Of a stretch of DNA of 64,000 nt, positions 37,965 through 44,962 are shown piece by piece. Source of the DNA: an uncultured Odoribacter sp. (GTDB lineage: Bacteria; Bacteroidota; Bacteroidia; Bacteroidales; Marinifilaceae); NCBI GenBank assembly GCA_900541415.1, contig UQJP01000010.1:1-64000 (forward strand), written 5' to 3'. The notes beneath the pieces were generated by a model, which was given only the letters and a program-made list of their open reading frames with translations, was not told the origin of the DNA and did not search any database. Within the stretch, counting starts at the first letter, position 1. Each line of letters begins with the position of its first letter. Position numbers and translations under genes: made by a program.

Positions 37965-38145
37965 ATTTTGGAGTGGTGCACTCTCGAAACTGCAAGGCTG
38001 AACCTTAGCCATTTACCTTGCAGGCACGTTCAAGACGAAAGATTTTAAAGGTCTGCCCGACCGTCGCGTTATTCTTATCGTCCTAAAATGCAAGGAGTTA
38101 CCATGACAAAAAACAAACAGATGTATAATTTAAATTAAAAAAGAA
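37965..38145 (+). promoter_or_regulatory. Structured rplM mRNA leader (candidate L13 autoregulatory leader)
   Basis: The leader holds GAGTG/CACTC, then CTGCAAGG (37990-37997) pairing with CCTTGCAG (38016-38023) with an inner GGCT/AGCC, then GGTC/GACC (38050-38063). A second TGCAAGG at 38089-38095 can pair with the same CCTTGCAG segment and so compete with the first. A leader of this kind upstream of the L13 operon has been reported in Bacteroidia; this would be an instance, controlled by L13 or S9. The competition model is my inference. Confidence 0.6.
38103..38138 (+). CDS. 11-codon upstream ORF in the rplM leader
   Basis: ATG at 38103, TAA at 38136-38138; product MTKNKQMYNLN. It is preceded by AAGGAG (38092-38097) with a five-base gap, an unusually strong Shine-Dalgarno for this phylum, and ends seven bases before the rplM GTG. 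It may be translated and coupled to rplM, or the AAGGAG may matter mainly as part of the leader structure. It is too short to recognise. Confidence 0.3.
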   Translation: MTKNKQMYNLN

Positions 38146-38601
38146 GTGGATCAAGTAAGTTACAAAACAACTTATGTCAATAAAGCCACCACACAAAAAG
38201 AATGGGTTTTAATTGACGCAGAAAATGAGGTTTTGGGACGTCTTGCTTCAAAAGTTGCGAAACTATTGAGAGGCAAGTACAAACCATCTTATTCTCCTCA
38301 TGTAGATTGTGGAGATAATGTAATCATTATCAACGCAGAAAAAATAGTATTAACCGGTGATAAACTGACCGACAAAGTGTACACCCGCCACACCGGATAC
38401 CCCGGAGGTCAGCGGCACACCTCTCCGGCAGCAGTTTTGAAAACTCATCCGGAAAGAGTAATTGAACATGCCGTTCGTGGTATGCTTCCTAAGAACCGCC
38501 TGGGAAGAGCTGTATTGAAAAACCTTTATTTGTATGCAGGAACTGCACACAAACATGAAGCTCAACAGCCGAAGGTAATTGATTTAAACTCTTTAAAATA
38601 A
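38146..38601 (+). CDS. rplM: 50S ribosomal protein L13
   Basis: L13 binds 23S rRNA early in large subunit assembly. The 151-residue product has KEWVLIDAENEVLGRLASKVAKLLRGKYKPSYSPHVDCGD and the C-terminal MLPKNRLGRAVLKNLYLYAG. The start codon is GTG at 38146, giving MDQVSYKTTY, which matches the usual N-terminal region of Bacteroidota L13. It is the first gene of a rplM-rpsI-rpsB-tsf block; rpsI follows after 6 bases. Confidence 0.97.
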   Translation: MDQVSYKTTYVNKATTQKEWVLIDAENEVLGRLASKVAKLLRGKYKPSYSPHVDCGDNVIIINAEKIVLTGDKLTDKVYTRHTGYPGGQRHTSPAAVLKTHPERVIEHAVRGMLPKNRLGRAVLKNLYLYAGTAHKHEAQQPKVIDLNSLK

Positions 38602-38607
38602 TAGGTC

Positions 38608-38994
38608 ATGGAAGTAATTAACGCAATCGGTAGAAGAAAAGCAGCAGTAGCTCGCGTTTACGTAAGTGAAGGTAAAGGTAATATTAAGATCAACAACAGA
38701 ATGTTGGAAGAATATTTCACCCTGCCTACTCTGCAGTACATTGTAAAACAACCTCTGGAACTATTAGGAGTAGCTGGACAGTATGACATTAAAATCAACC
38801 TCGACGGAGGTGGTTATAAAGGTCAGGCAGAAGCCGTACGCTTAGGAATTGCCAGAGCTCTGGTTGAAATCAATGCAGAAGACAAAGCAAAATTGAGAGC
38901 TGCAGGTTTCATGACGAGAGACCCGCGTGAGGTTGAACGTAAGAAACCGGGACAGCCAAAAGCACGTAAGAGATTCCAGTTCTCTAAACGTTAA
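38608..38994 (+). CDS. rpsI: 30S ribosomal protein S9
   Basis: The 128-residue product has the S9 pattern AIGRRKAAVARVYV, DIKINLDGGGYKGQAEAVRLGIARAL and ends in KRFQFSKR, the extended basic tail that reaches the P-site tRNA. It follows rplM closely, as in most bacteria. Confidence 0.97.
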   Translation: MEVINAIGRRKAAVARVYVSEGKGNIKINNRMLEEYFTLPTLQYIVKQPLELLGVAGQYDIKINLDGGGYKGQAEAVRLGIARALVEINAEDKAKLRAAGFMTRDPREVERKKPGQPKARKRFQFSKR

Positions 38995-38999
38995 TCGCA

Positions 39000-39087
39000 G
39001 TTTAGTATCTAAATTGACGGGACTCCTTGTGTGGGACTACCCGGCAATTGCTTAAATGAAGAATGTAAACTTTTTAAAACAAGACAA
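39000..39087 (+). promoter_or_regulatory. rpsI-rpsB intergenic leader
   Basis: About 90 bases with a GC-rich hairpin, CGGGACT ... TGGGACTACCCG (39018-39044). GGGACT occurs twice. It could be an S2 leader or just a processing element. No promoter box is clear. Confidence 0.3.
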
Positions 39088-39870
39088 ATGTCAAACACAA
39101 ATTTCGACGAATTATTGAATGCAGGTTGTCATTTCGGCCACCTGACCCGTAAATGGAATCCCAAAATGGCTCCGTATATTTTTATGGAGCGGAATGATAT
39201 CCACATTATTGACCTGAACAAAACAGCTATCATGTTAGACAAAGCAACCGCTGCGTTGAAACAGATCGCTAAATCAGGAAGAAAAATTCTGTTTGTTGCA
39301 ACAAAGAAACAGGCTAAGGACATTGTTGCTGAAAAAATTTCTAATATTAACATGCCTTATGTCACAGAAAGATGGCCGGGTGGTATGCTTACCAATTTCC
39401 CGACAATCCGTAAGGCTGTGAAAAAAATGACCACCATCGATAAGATGGAAAAAGATGGTACTTTCGACCACCTTTCAAAACGTGAAAAACTTCAGATTTC
39501 ACGCCAGCGTGCAAAACTGGACAAGAACTTAGGTAGCATCGCAGACCTTACCCGTCTGCCGGCAGCTCTTTTCGTAGTGGACGTGATGAAAGAACACATC
39601 GCTATTAAAGAAGCTAAAACCCTGGGCATTCCGGTATTTGCCATGGTTGATACCAATTCAAACCCTGATTCTATCGACTTCGTTATTCCGTGTAACGACG
39701 ATGCTTCAACCTCTATCACCCTCGTAATAGACAAAGTTTCAGAAGCTATTAAAGAAGGTCTGACAGAACGGAAAGCTGAAAAAGATAAGGAAGGCGCTGA
39801 TAAGCCAGCTACTAAAAAAGAAGAAAAAGTAGCTGAAAGCACCGAAGAAGTGGCAGCAACTGAAGAATAA
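39088..39870 (+). CDS. rpsB: 30S ribosomal protein S2
   Basis: From ATG at 39088 the product is 260 residues, starting MSNTNFDELLNAGCHFGHLTRKWNPKM, the universal S2 start. An in-frame start at 39031 would add 19 residues with no family match. S2-typical motifs are HIIDLNKTAIMLDKA, TERWPGGMLTNFPTIRKAV and PVFAMVDTNSNPD. The last 25 residues are an acid/basic-rich tail (EKDKEGADKPATKKEEKV) that is common in this phylum. tsf follows after a strong intergenic hairpin. Confidence 0.97.
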   Translation: MSNTNFDELLNAGCHFGHLTRKWNPKMAPYIFMERNDIHIIDLNKTAIMLDKATAALKQIAKSGRKILFVATKKQAKDIVAEKISNINMPYVTERWPGGMLTNFPTIRKAVKKMTTIDKMEKDGTFDHLSKREKLQISRQRAKLDKNLGSIADLTRLPAALFVVDVMKEHIAIKEAKTLGIPVFAMVDTNSNPDSIDFVIPCNDDASTSITLVIDKVSEAIKEGLTERKAEKDKEGADKPATKKEEKVAESTEEVAATEE

Positions 39871-39881
39871 TTATGAATGAT

Positions 39882-39914
39882 TTTCCGGGATCGGTCATCG
39901 GTCGATCCCGGAAA
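39882..39914 (+). repeat. Perfect hairpin between rpsB and tsf
   Basis: TTTCCGGGATCG and CGATCCCGGAAA form a perfect 12-pair stem with a nine-base loop. No T run follows, and tsf has no separate promoter box, so it is probably a processing, stability or partial attenuation signal rather than a terminator. Confidence 0.7.
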
Positions 39915-39938
39915 TCAAAATAAAAAAAGGAGTAAATC

Positions 39939-40757
39939 ATGGAAATTAAAGCAGCTGATGTAATGAAGTTGCGTCATGCAACTAACGCAGGAATGATGGA
40001 CTGTAAAAAAGCGCTTCAGGAAGCTGAAGGCGACTTTGATAAAGCCGTTGACATCATCCGTAAAAGAGGCCTTATCGTTGCCAGCAAACGTGCCGACAGG
40101 GAAGCCAAAGAAGGTTGTGTCCTGGCTGCTACCGAAGGCAAAAAAGGCGCAATGGTTAGTCTGAACTGTGAAACAGACTTCGTTGCCAAAAACGAAAACT
40201 TCGTAAACTTCACACACAAGATTTTGGATGCGGCTTTGGCTAACCTGCCTGCTGATAAAGATGCTCTTCTGGCATTACAGATCGAAGGCAGAACTATTGC
40301 AGACCACATTTCAGAACAGACCGGAGTGATCGGAGAAAAAATCGAATTAGCATTCTACGGTAAAATCGAAGCCGAAGATTCTGTTGCTTATATCCACCCC
40401 GGAAACAAACTGGCTGCATTGGTTGGTTTCAACAAAACAGCAGATGCTCAGGTGAAAAAAGATATAGCTATGCAAGTAGCTGCAATGGCTCCCGTAGCTA
40501 TTGATAAAAACGATGTTCCTCAGAACATCATCGACCACGAACTGGAAATCGGTCGTGACAAAGCACGTGAAGAAGGTAAACCGGAAGCTATGCTGGATAA
40601 AATTGCCCAGGGACGTCTGAATAAATTCTATCAGGAAGCAACCCTGTTGAACCAGGCTTTCGTGAAAGAAAACAAACAGACTGTTAAAGCTTATCTGGAA
40701 AGCGTTGATAAAAACTTAACAGTTACCAGCTTTGTAAGATTCACCTTGAACGAATAG
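39939..40757 (+). CDS. tsf: Elongation factor Ts
   Basis: Nucleotide exchange factor for EF-Tu. The 272-residue product has KLRHATNAGMMDCKKALQEAEGDFDKAVDIIRKRG (UBA-like and EF-Tu contact), and NCETDFVAKNENFVNF. It is normal in length. It closes the ribosomal operon, with a strong terminator 20 bases after the stop. Confidence 0.97.
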   Translation: MEIKAADVMKLRHATNAGMMDCKKALQEAEGDFDKAVDIIRKRGLIVASKRADREAKEGCVLAATEGKKGAMVSLNCETDFVAKNENFVNFTHKILDAALANLPADKDALLALQIEGRTIADHISEQTGVIGEKIELAFYGKIEAEDSVAYIHPGNKLAALVGFNKTADAQVKKDIAMQVAAMAPVAIDKNDVPQNIIDHELEIGRDKAREEGKPEAMLDKIAQGRLNKFYQEATLLNQAFVKENKQTVKAYLESVDKNLTVTSFVRFTLNE

Positions 40758-40774
40758 TTCATTTTGAAAATAAT

Positions 40775-40805
40775 AAAAAGCGTCTCTAACCGGACGCTTT
40801 TTTTA
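40775..40805 (+). terminator. Intrinsic terminator of the ribosomal operon
   Basis: AAAAAGCGTC and GACGCTTTTT around TCTAACCG, followed by further T residues. Confidence 0.88.
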
Positions 40806-40964
40806 TGCCTCCCGCTTTCCTCTCCGCTTTCTTTCCTGAAAATGTATCCGGTCCCTGAAACATTTTTCCCCGCTATCCGAATACTAAAAGAATTTACCTG
40901 CTTTTCCTCCATTCAGGGATACAGGTATGCTTTTACGCAGCATCATCGAAATGCAAGACTGCTC

Positions 40965-42518
40965 ATGAAACCGGTACAATACATTTTTATATTTGCCTGC
41001 TTTATCCCTTTATTTCTATTCCGGGATTTCACCCCCAATAATGAATTGAAATACCTGAGTATTGCCGATGAAGCTCTCCGGGAAGGACATCTTTTCACTT
41101 TCTGGAATCATGGCATAGCCTATGCAGATAAACCTCCTTTGTATCTCTGGATCGTGATGCTCGGCAAATGGCTATGGGGAACGCACAGCCTGTTTTTTCT
41201 CGGCCTGTTTTCGATAATTCCTGCCCTGCTGACGGTTTACATCATGGATAAATGGACTGCTGCTTTCCTGCCTGAAAACATCCGAAAATCGGGAGCGTAC
41301 ATGCTGCTGACAAGCGGTTTATTCACCGGAGCCGCCGTGGTATTGCGCATGGATATGCTGATGTGCCTGTTTATCGTCCTGTCGCTTTACAGCTTTTATA
41401 AACTCTATACAGGTGTTGCCAAACCCCGGGAACGCCTCCTGTTACCTCTTTATATCTTTCTGGCTGTCTTTTCAAAAGGCCCCGTCGGTTTCATCGTTCC
41501 CCTATGTTCCATCGGGGTTTTCCTGCTGGTAAAAAAAGAAATCCGGCATTTCGGACGCTATATGGGAGGTAAACAATGGGGAATATTGCTGGGACTATGT
41601 TTCCTTTGGTTCATTGCCGTATATGTAGAGGGAGGCAAAACCTATCTTCACAACCTTCTGTTCAATCAAACGGTAAATCGGGCTGTCGATTCTTTTCACC
41701 ACAAAGCACCTTTCTGGTATTATTTTGTAACGATATGGTATTCCCTGGCTCCCTGGACTCTTTTCTACATAGCCGTAATCCTGCCGGGCCTCAGCAAGAA
41801 GGTCGTCAAAACCGATCTTGAAAAACTATTTTTCATTATTATCGGAACAACATTCCTACTGCTATCCCTGTTCAGCAGTAAACTGGACATTTACCTGCTT
41901 CCTGTATTTCCTTTCATCGCCTATCTTGCGTTTCTCTTGTATCCCAAAACACCTCAAAAATACCTGTATGCGCCGATCGCCCTTCCGGCCATTGCTCTTG
42001 CTTTGGTTTTTCCGGGGCTATTTATCGTATTGCGGCACGTTGATTTTCCGTTTCCCGGCACACCTCCGATATTCATTGCTTCGTTCCTGCTTTCCCTCGG
42101 CGGAATAGGAAGCCTTATATATCTATTTAAAAAACGCCTGCTCCATTCGGCGAATATAATTTCAGGGAGCATTCTGCTTGCCATTCTCACCGGGGCATTT
42201 GCCCTTCCTAAGCTAAATCCTTACATCGGATTCGGCGATTTAGCCTGCGAAACTGAAAAAATTGGAAAAGCCATGAATATAAATAATTTCTTTTTTTATC
42301 AATTTAGAAGTGGAGAAAATATAGATAGTTATCTAAATCGGGAAATTAAGAACTGTAATTCCGCACAATTGGTTGAATTAGAAAAAACACAGGATTTTAT
42401 ACTGCTCATCAGGAATAAAGACCTGAAAAAAGACAATGAGTTACGAAAGATTACAAATAATAAAGAAATTTATATAATTGGCAATTATAGTATTATAATA
42501 TTTCATTTAAATAAATAA
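40965..42518 (+). CDS. GT39/ArnT-like membrane glycosyltransferase
   Basis: From ATG at 40965 the product is 517 residues with about 11 membrane helices. The family motif of lipid-linked sugar transferases is seen as DEALREGHLFTFWNHGIAYADKPPLYLWI, with FTPNNELKYLS before it, close to the ArnT/GT39 pattern. The open frame starts at 40764, but that part overlaps the tsf terminator and is non-coding. Such enzymes move a sugar from polyprenyl phosphate to lipid A or another envelope acceptor. It is followed after 4 bases by a LAB_N protein and then a GT2, which would make the lipid-linked donor. The last 200 bases are AT-rich compared with the rest. Confidence 0.85.
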   Translation: MKPVQYIFIFACFIPLFLFRDFTPNNELKYLSIADEALREGHLFTFWNHGIAYADKPPLYLWIVMLGKWLWGTHSLFFLGLFSIIPALLTVYIMDKWTAAFLPENIRKSGAYMLLTSGLFTGAAVVLRMDMLMCLFIVLSLYSFYKLYTGVAKPRERLLLPLYIFLAVFSKGPVGFIVPLCSIGVFLLVKKEIRHFGRYMGGKQWGILLGLCFLWFIAVYVEGGKTYLHNLLFNQTVNRAVDSFHHKAPFWYYFVTIWYSLAPWTLFYIAVILPGLSKKVVKTDLEKLFFIIIGTTFLLLSLFSSKLDIYLLPVFPFIAYLAFLLYPKTPQKYLYAPIALPAIALALVFPGLFIVLRHVDFPFPGTPPIFIASFLLSLGGIGSLIYLFKKRLLHSANIISGSILLAILTGAFALPKLNPYIGFGDLACETEKIGKAMNINNFFFYQFRSGENIDSYLNREIKNCNSAQLVELEKTQDFILLIRNKDLKKDNELRKITNNKEIYIIGNYSIIIFHLNK

Positions 42519-42522
42519 TTTC

Positions 42523-43164
42523 ATGATATTCGTTATTGGTTTTTTAGCACAAATTTGCTTCTCTGCCCGGATAATATTACAATGGATACTTTCCGAAAAA
42601 GCCAAAAAAGTTGTTTCACCTTCTATTTTTTGGAAACTCAGTTTAATCGGAGCTTATCTTTTATTTATTTATGGATGGCTTAGAAATGATTTTGCTATCA
42701 TTCTCGGACAATTCATTTCCTATTACATTTACATTTGGAATCTCAATCAAAAAAAGAGCTGGAAAGGAATTCCCGCCTTTATACGTTACCTGTTCCTGCT
42801 TACCCCGGTGGTTGCCCTCGGCTATGTACTCGCCCATCAACAAAATTTTATCGGTCAGTTTTTCAATAATGCCGACATCCCCCTCGGACTAATTATCTTC
42901 GGTAGCCTCGGACAACTTATTTTCACGCTACGCTTCGTCTACCAATGGTTTTATTCTTATCGGAAACATGAATCGCTACTTCCTTTGGGGTTCTGGATTA
43001 TTAGCCTCACCGGGGCTTTACTCATCGTTTCCTATGCCTTTATACGGCATGATCCGGTATTGATCTTAGGGCAATCCGTAGGATTGATTGCTTATAGCCG
43101 GAACATTTATCTGCTTTGCCGGAGTAAAAGAGAAATCCCCGGCTACACTAATGCACAGGGTTAA
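42523..43164 (+). CDS. LAB_N (lipid A biosynthesis N-terminal) domain protein, two copies
   Basis: A 213-residue membrane protein with two LAB_N domains in tandem: the first has FLAQICFSARIILQWILSE, the second LGQLIFTLRFVYQWFYSYRK. LAB_N is normally the N-terminal part of some LpxB-like proteins; here it stands alone without the LpxB catalytic domain. The FxARxxxQW motif occurs in both halves. It is between a GT39 and a GT2 gene and may help with lipid-linked sugar transfer; no enzymatic role is established. Confidence 0.8.
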   Translation: MIFVIGFLAQICFSARIILQWILSEKAKKVVSPSIFWKLSLIGAYLLFIYGWLRNDFAIILGQFISYYIYIWNLNQKKSWKGIPAFIRYLFLLTPVVALGYVLAHQQNFIGQFFNNADIPLGLIIFGSLGQLIFTLRFVYQWFYSYRKHESLLPLGFWIISLTGALLIVSYAFIRHDPVLILGQSVGLIAYSRNIYLLCRSKREIPGYTNAQG

Positions 43165-43220
43165 TTTTATATAAATTTTACACCTCATTCGCAAACAAAC
43201 CATTTATAAAATTTCACCTC

Positions 43221-43961
43221 ATGAATAAAACAAGCCAATACCAACTGACCGTTATCGTCCCGGTATTTAACGAAGAAGGAAATATTCTCCGTTTAGAAGA
43301 AGAATTGACCCATTTCCTGCAAATTGCGAAAGTCCCTTCCTGCATACTATTCGTAGACGACGGCTCGAAAGACAACAGCGCCCGATTAATCAAAGGAACC
43401 TGCCGGAGACATGCCGATTTTTTCTACCTTGGATTAACCCGAAATAGCGGGTTGAGTGCAGCCCTGAAAGCAGGCATCGATCACACCGGGTCGAAATACG
43501 TAGGCTATATCGATGCCGATCTGCAAACATCGCCCGAAGATTTCAACTTACTATTGGAAGACGTGGAAAATTATGAACTGGTTATGGGAATCCGCAGCGG
43601 ACGCAAGGATAGTTTCGTGAAAAACATATCCTCGCGTATAGCCAATAGCGTCCGCCGTTCCATGACACATGACGGGGTGGCAGACACAGGGTGCCCCTTA
43701 AAAATCATGCACACAGAAAATGCCAAACGGATTCCTTTCTTCACAGGCATGCACCGATTCCTGCCCGCACTAATTTTACTGCAAAACGGAAAAGTAAAAC
43801 AAATCCCCGTACGCCATTTTAAGCGAATGGCCGGAAAATCAAAATACAATTTAAGCAATCGCCTTGTGGGGCCGCTAAAAGACTGTTTTGCCTACCGCTG
43901 GATGAAAAAACGGTATATCAATTATGAAATTGCTGAAAATAACCTGCTGACGGAAGCTTGA
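43221..43961 (+). CDS. GT2 family polyprenyl-phosphate glycosyltransferase
   Basis: A 246-residue DPM1/ArnC-like enzyme that transfers a sugar from a nucleotide donor to polyprenyl phosphate. Visible motifs are VIVPVFNEEGNI, FVDDGSKDNS, the DXD motif YIDADLQTSPED and the RxxxR-like VRHFKRMAGKSKY; a typical C-terminal membrane anchor is missing, so it is a soluble or peripheral form. It would supply the lipid-linked donor for the GT39 gene upstream. Confidence 0.85.
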   Translation: MNKTSQYQLTVIVPVFNEEGNILRLEEELTHFLQIAKVPSCILFVDDGSKDNSARLIKGTCRRHADFFYLGLTRNSGLSAALKAGIDHTGSKYVGYIDADLQTSPEDFNLLLEDVENYELVMGIRSGRKDSFVKNISSRIANSVRRSMTHDGVADTGCPLKIMHTENAKRIPFFTGMHRFLPALILLQNGKVKQIPVRHFKRMAGKSKYNLSNRLVGPLKDCFAYRWMKKRYINYEIAENNLLTEA

Positions 43962-43981
43962 AACGATAAATGATTCTTGAT

Positions 43982-44033
43982 TTTTCCGGGAGAGTAACTA
44001 AAATGTTTTCCAATTTCCCTCTCTCCCGGAAAA
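43982..44033 (+). terminator. Long hairpin after the GT2 gene
   Basis: TTTTCCGGGAGAG (43982-43994) and its exact complement CTCTCCCGGAAAA (44021-44033), 13 pairs with a 26-base loop, then CACTTTTT. Probable terminator of the sugar transfer unit. Confidence 0.7.
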
Positions 44034-44119
44034 CACTTTTTCCGAAAGCAAGAAGCGTCTGGTCAGAGCGGGATGCTGAATATTTTAAAAAACTTCTCGT
44101 CTCATTCCGTAAAATTGAT

Positions 44120-44127
44120 TAGCTTTG
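44120..44127 (+). promoter_or_regulatory. -7 box for pyrH
   Basis: TAGCTTTG fits TAnnTTTG; about 98 bases of AT-rich leader separate it from the pyrH start. No clear -33 element. Confidence 0.4.
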
Positions 44128-44224
44128 TTCTACTTTTATCAAAGATCGATATTTTCTATATGGTTGCAAATTATTTACAACTGAAACAACATAATTTTAT
44201 TTGGAAAATTAAATTTAATATAAA

Positions 44225-44929
44225 ATGAAATATAAGCGTATCTTACTGAAATTAAGCGGAGAATCACTGATGGGTGCTCAAAAATACGGTATCGACGTAA
44301 CCAGAGTAGAAAGCTATGCCCGACAAATTAAAGAAATTGCCGATTTGGGAATACAGGTAGGCATCGTCATTGGAGGCGGTAACATTTTCCGAGGATTAAG
44401 CGGCACAAATAAAGGATTCGACCGGGTGAAAGGCGACAGTATGGGTATGCTTGCAACCGTAATCAACAGTCTGGCTTTAAGTTCGGCTTTAGACAACGAA
44501 AATTGCAAAAACAAAGTCCTCACAGCCATCCGGATGGAACCGATTGGAGAATTCTATTCCAAAGCGAAAGCCGTTGAATATTTGGAAAGCGGCTATGTCA
44601 CCATTTTCAGTGCCGGAACCGGAAACCCCTACTTCACCACCGACACGGGCAGCAGCCTGCGCGCCATCGAAATCGAAGCAGATGCCATGCTGAAAGGAAC
44701 CCGGGTAGACGGAATTTATACGGCCGATCCGGAAAAAGATCCGTCAGCAACGAAATTTGACAAAATCACCTACGACGAAATTTATAATAAAGGTTTGAAA
44801 GTCATGGATTTGACGGCGACCACCATGTGTAAAGAAAACAACTTACCGATCGTCGTTTTTAACATGGATGTTGAGGGAAACCTAAAAAAACTAATGCAGG
44901 GAGAACCGATCGGCACTTTGGTATATTGA
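44225..44929 (+). CDS. pyrH: UMP kinase
   Basis: Phosphorylates UMP to UDP. The 234-residue product is of normal length and has KRILLKLSGESLMG, the glycine-rich GIVIGGGNIFRG, ATVINSLALSSAL and TVDTGSSLRAIEIEADAML-type nucleotide sites (TTDTGSSLRAIE). dxs follows after 33 bases on the same strand. Confidence 0.97.
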   Translation: MKYKRILLKLSGESLMGAQKYGIDVTRVESYARQIKEIADLGIQVGIVIGGGNIFRGLSGTNKGFDRVKGDSMGMLATVINSLALSSALDNENCKNKVLTAIRMEPIGEFYSKAKAVEYLESGYVTIFSAGTGNPYFTTDTGSSLRAIEIEADAMLKGTRVDGIYTADPEKDPSATKFDKITYDEIYNKGLKVMDLTATTMCKENNLPIVVFNMDVEGNLKKLMQGEPIGTLVY

Positions 44930-44962
44930 TATGTGCCGAATTAAAATTAGTACATTCGATTC

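Noticed and set aside
40764..40964. N-terminal extension of the GT39 frame
   Set aside because: It covers the tsf terminator and has no membrane or motif pattern of the family.
43982..44033. The repeated TTTTCCGGGA-type stems as a dispersed repeat family
   Set aside because: Stems at 39882 and 43982 share TTTCCGGGA, but loops, flanks and lengths differ; this is more simply explained by independent terminators or hairpins.
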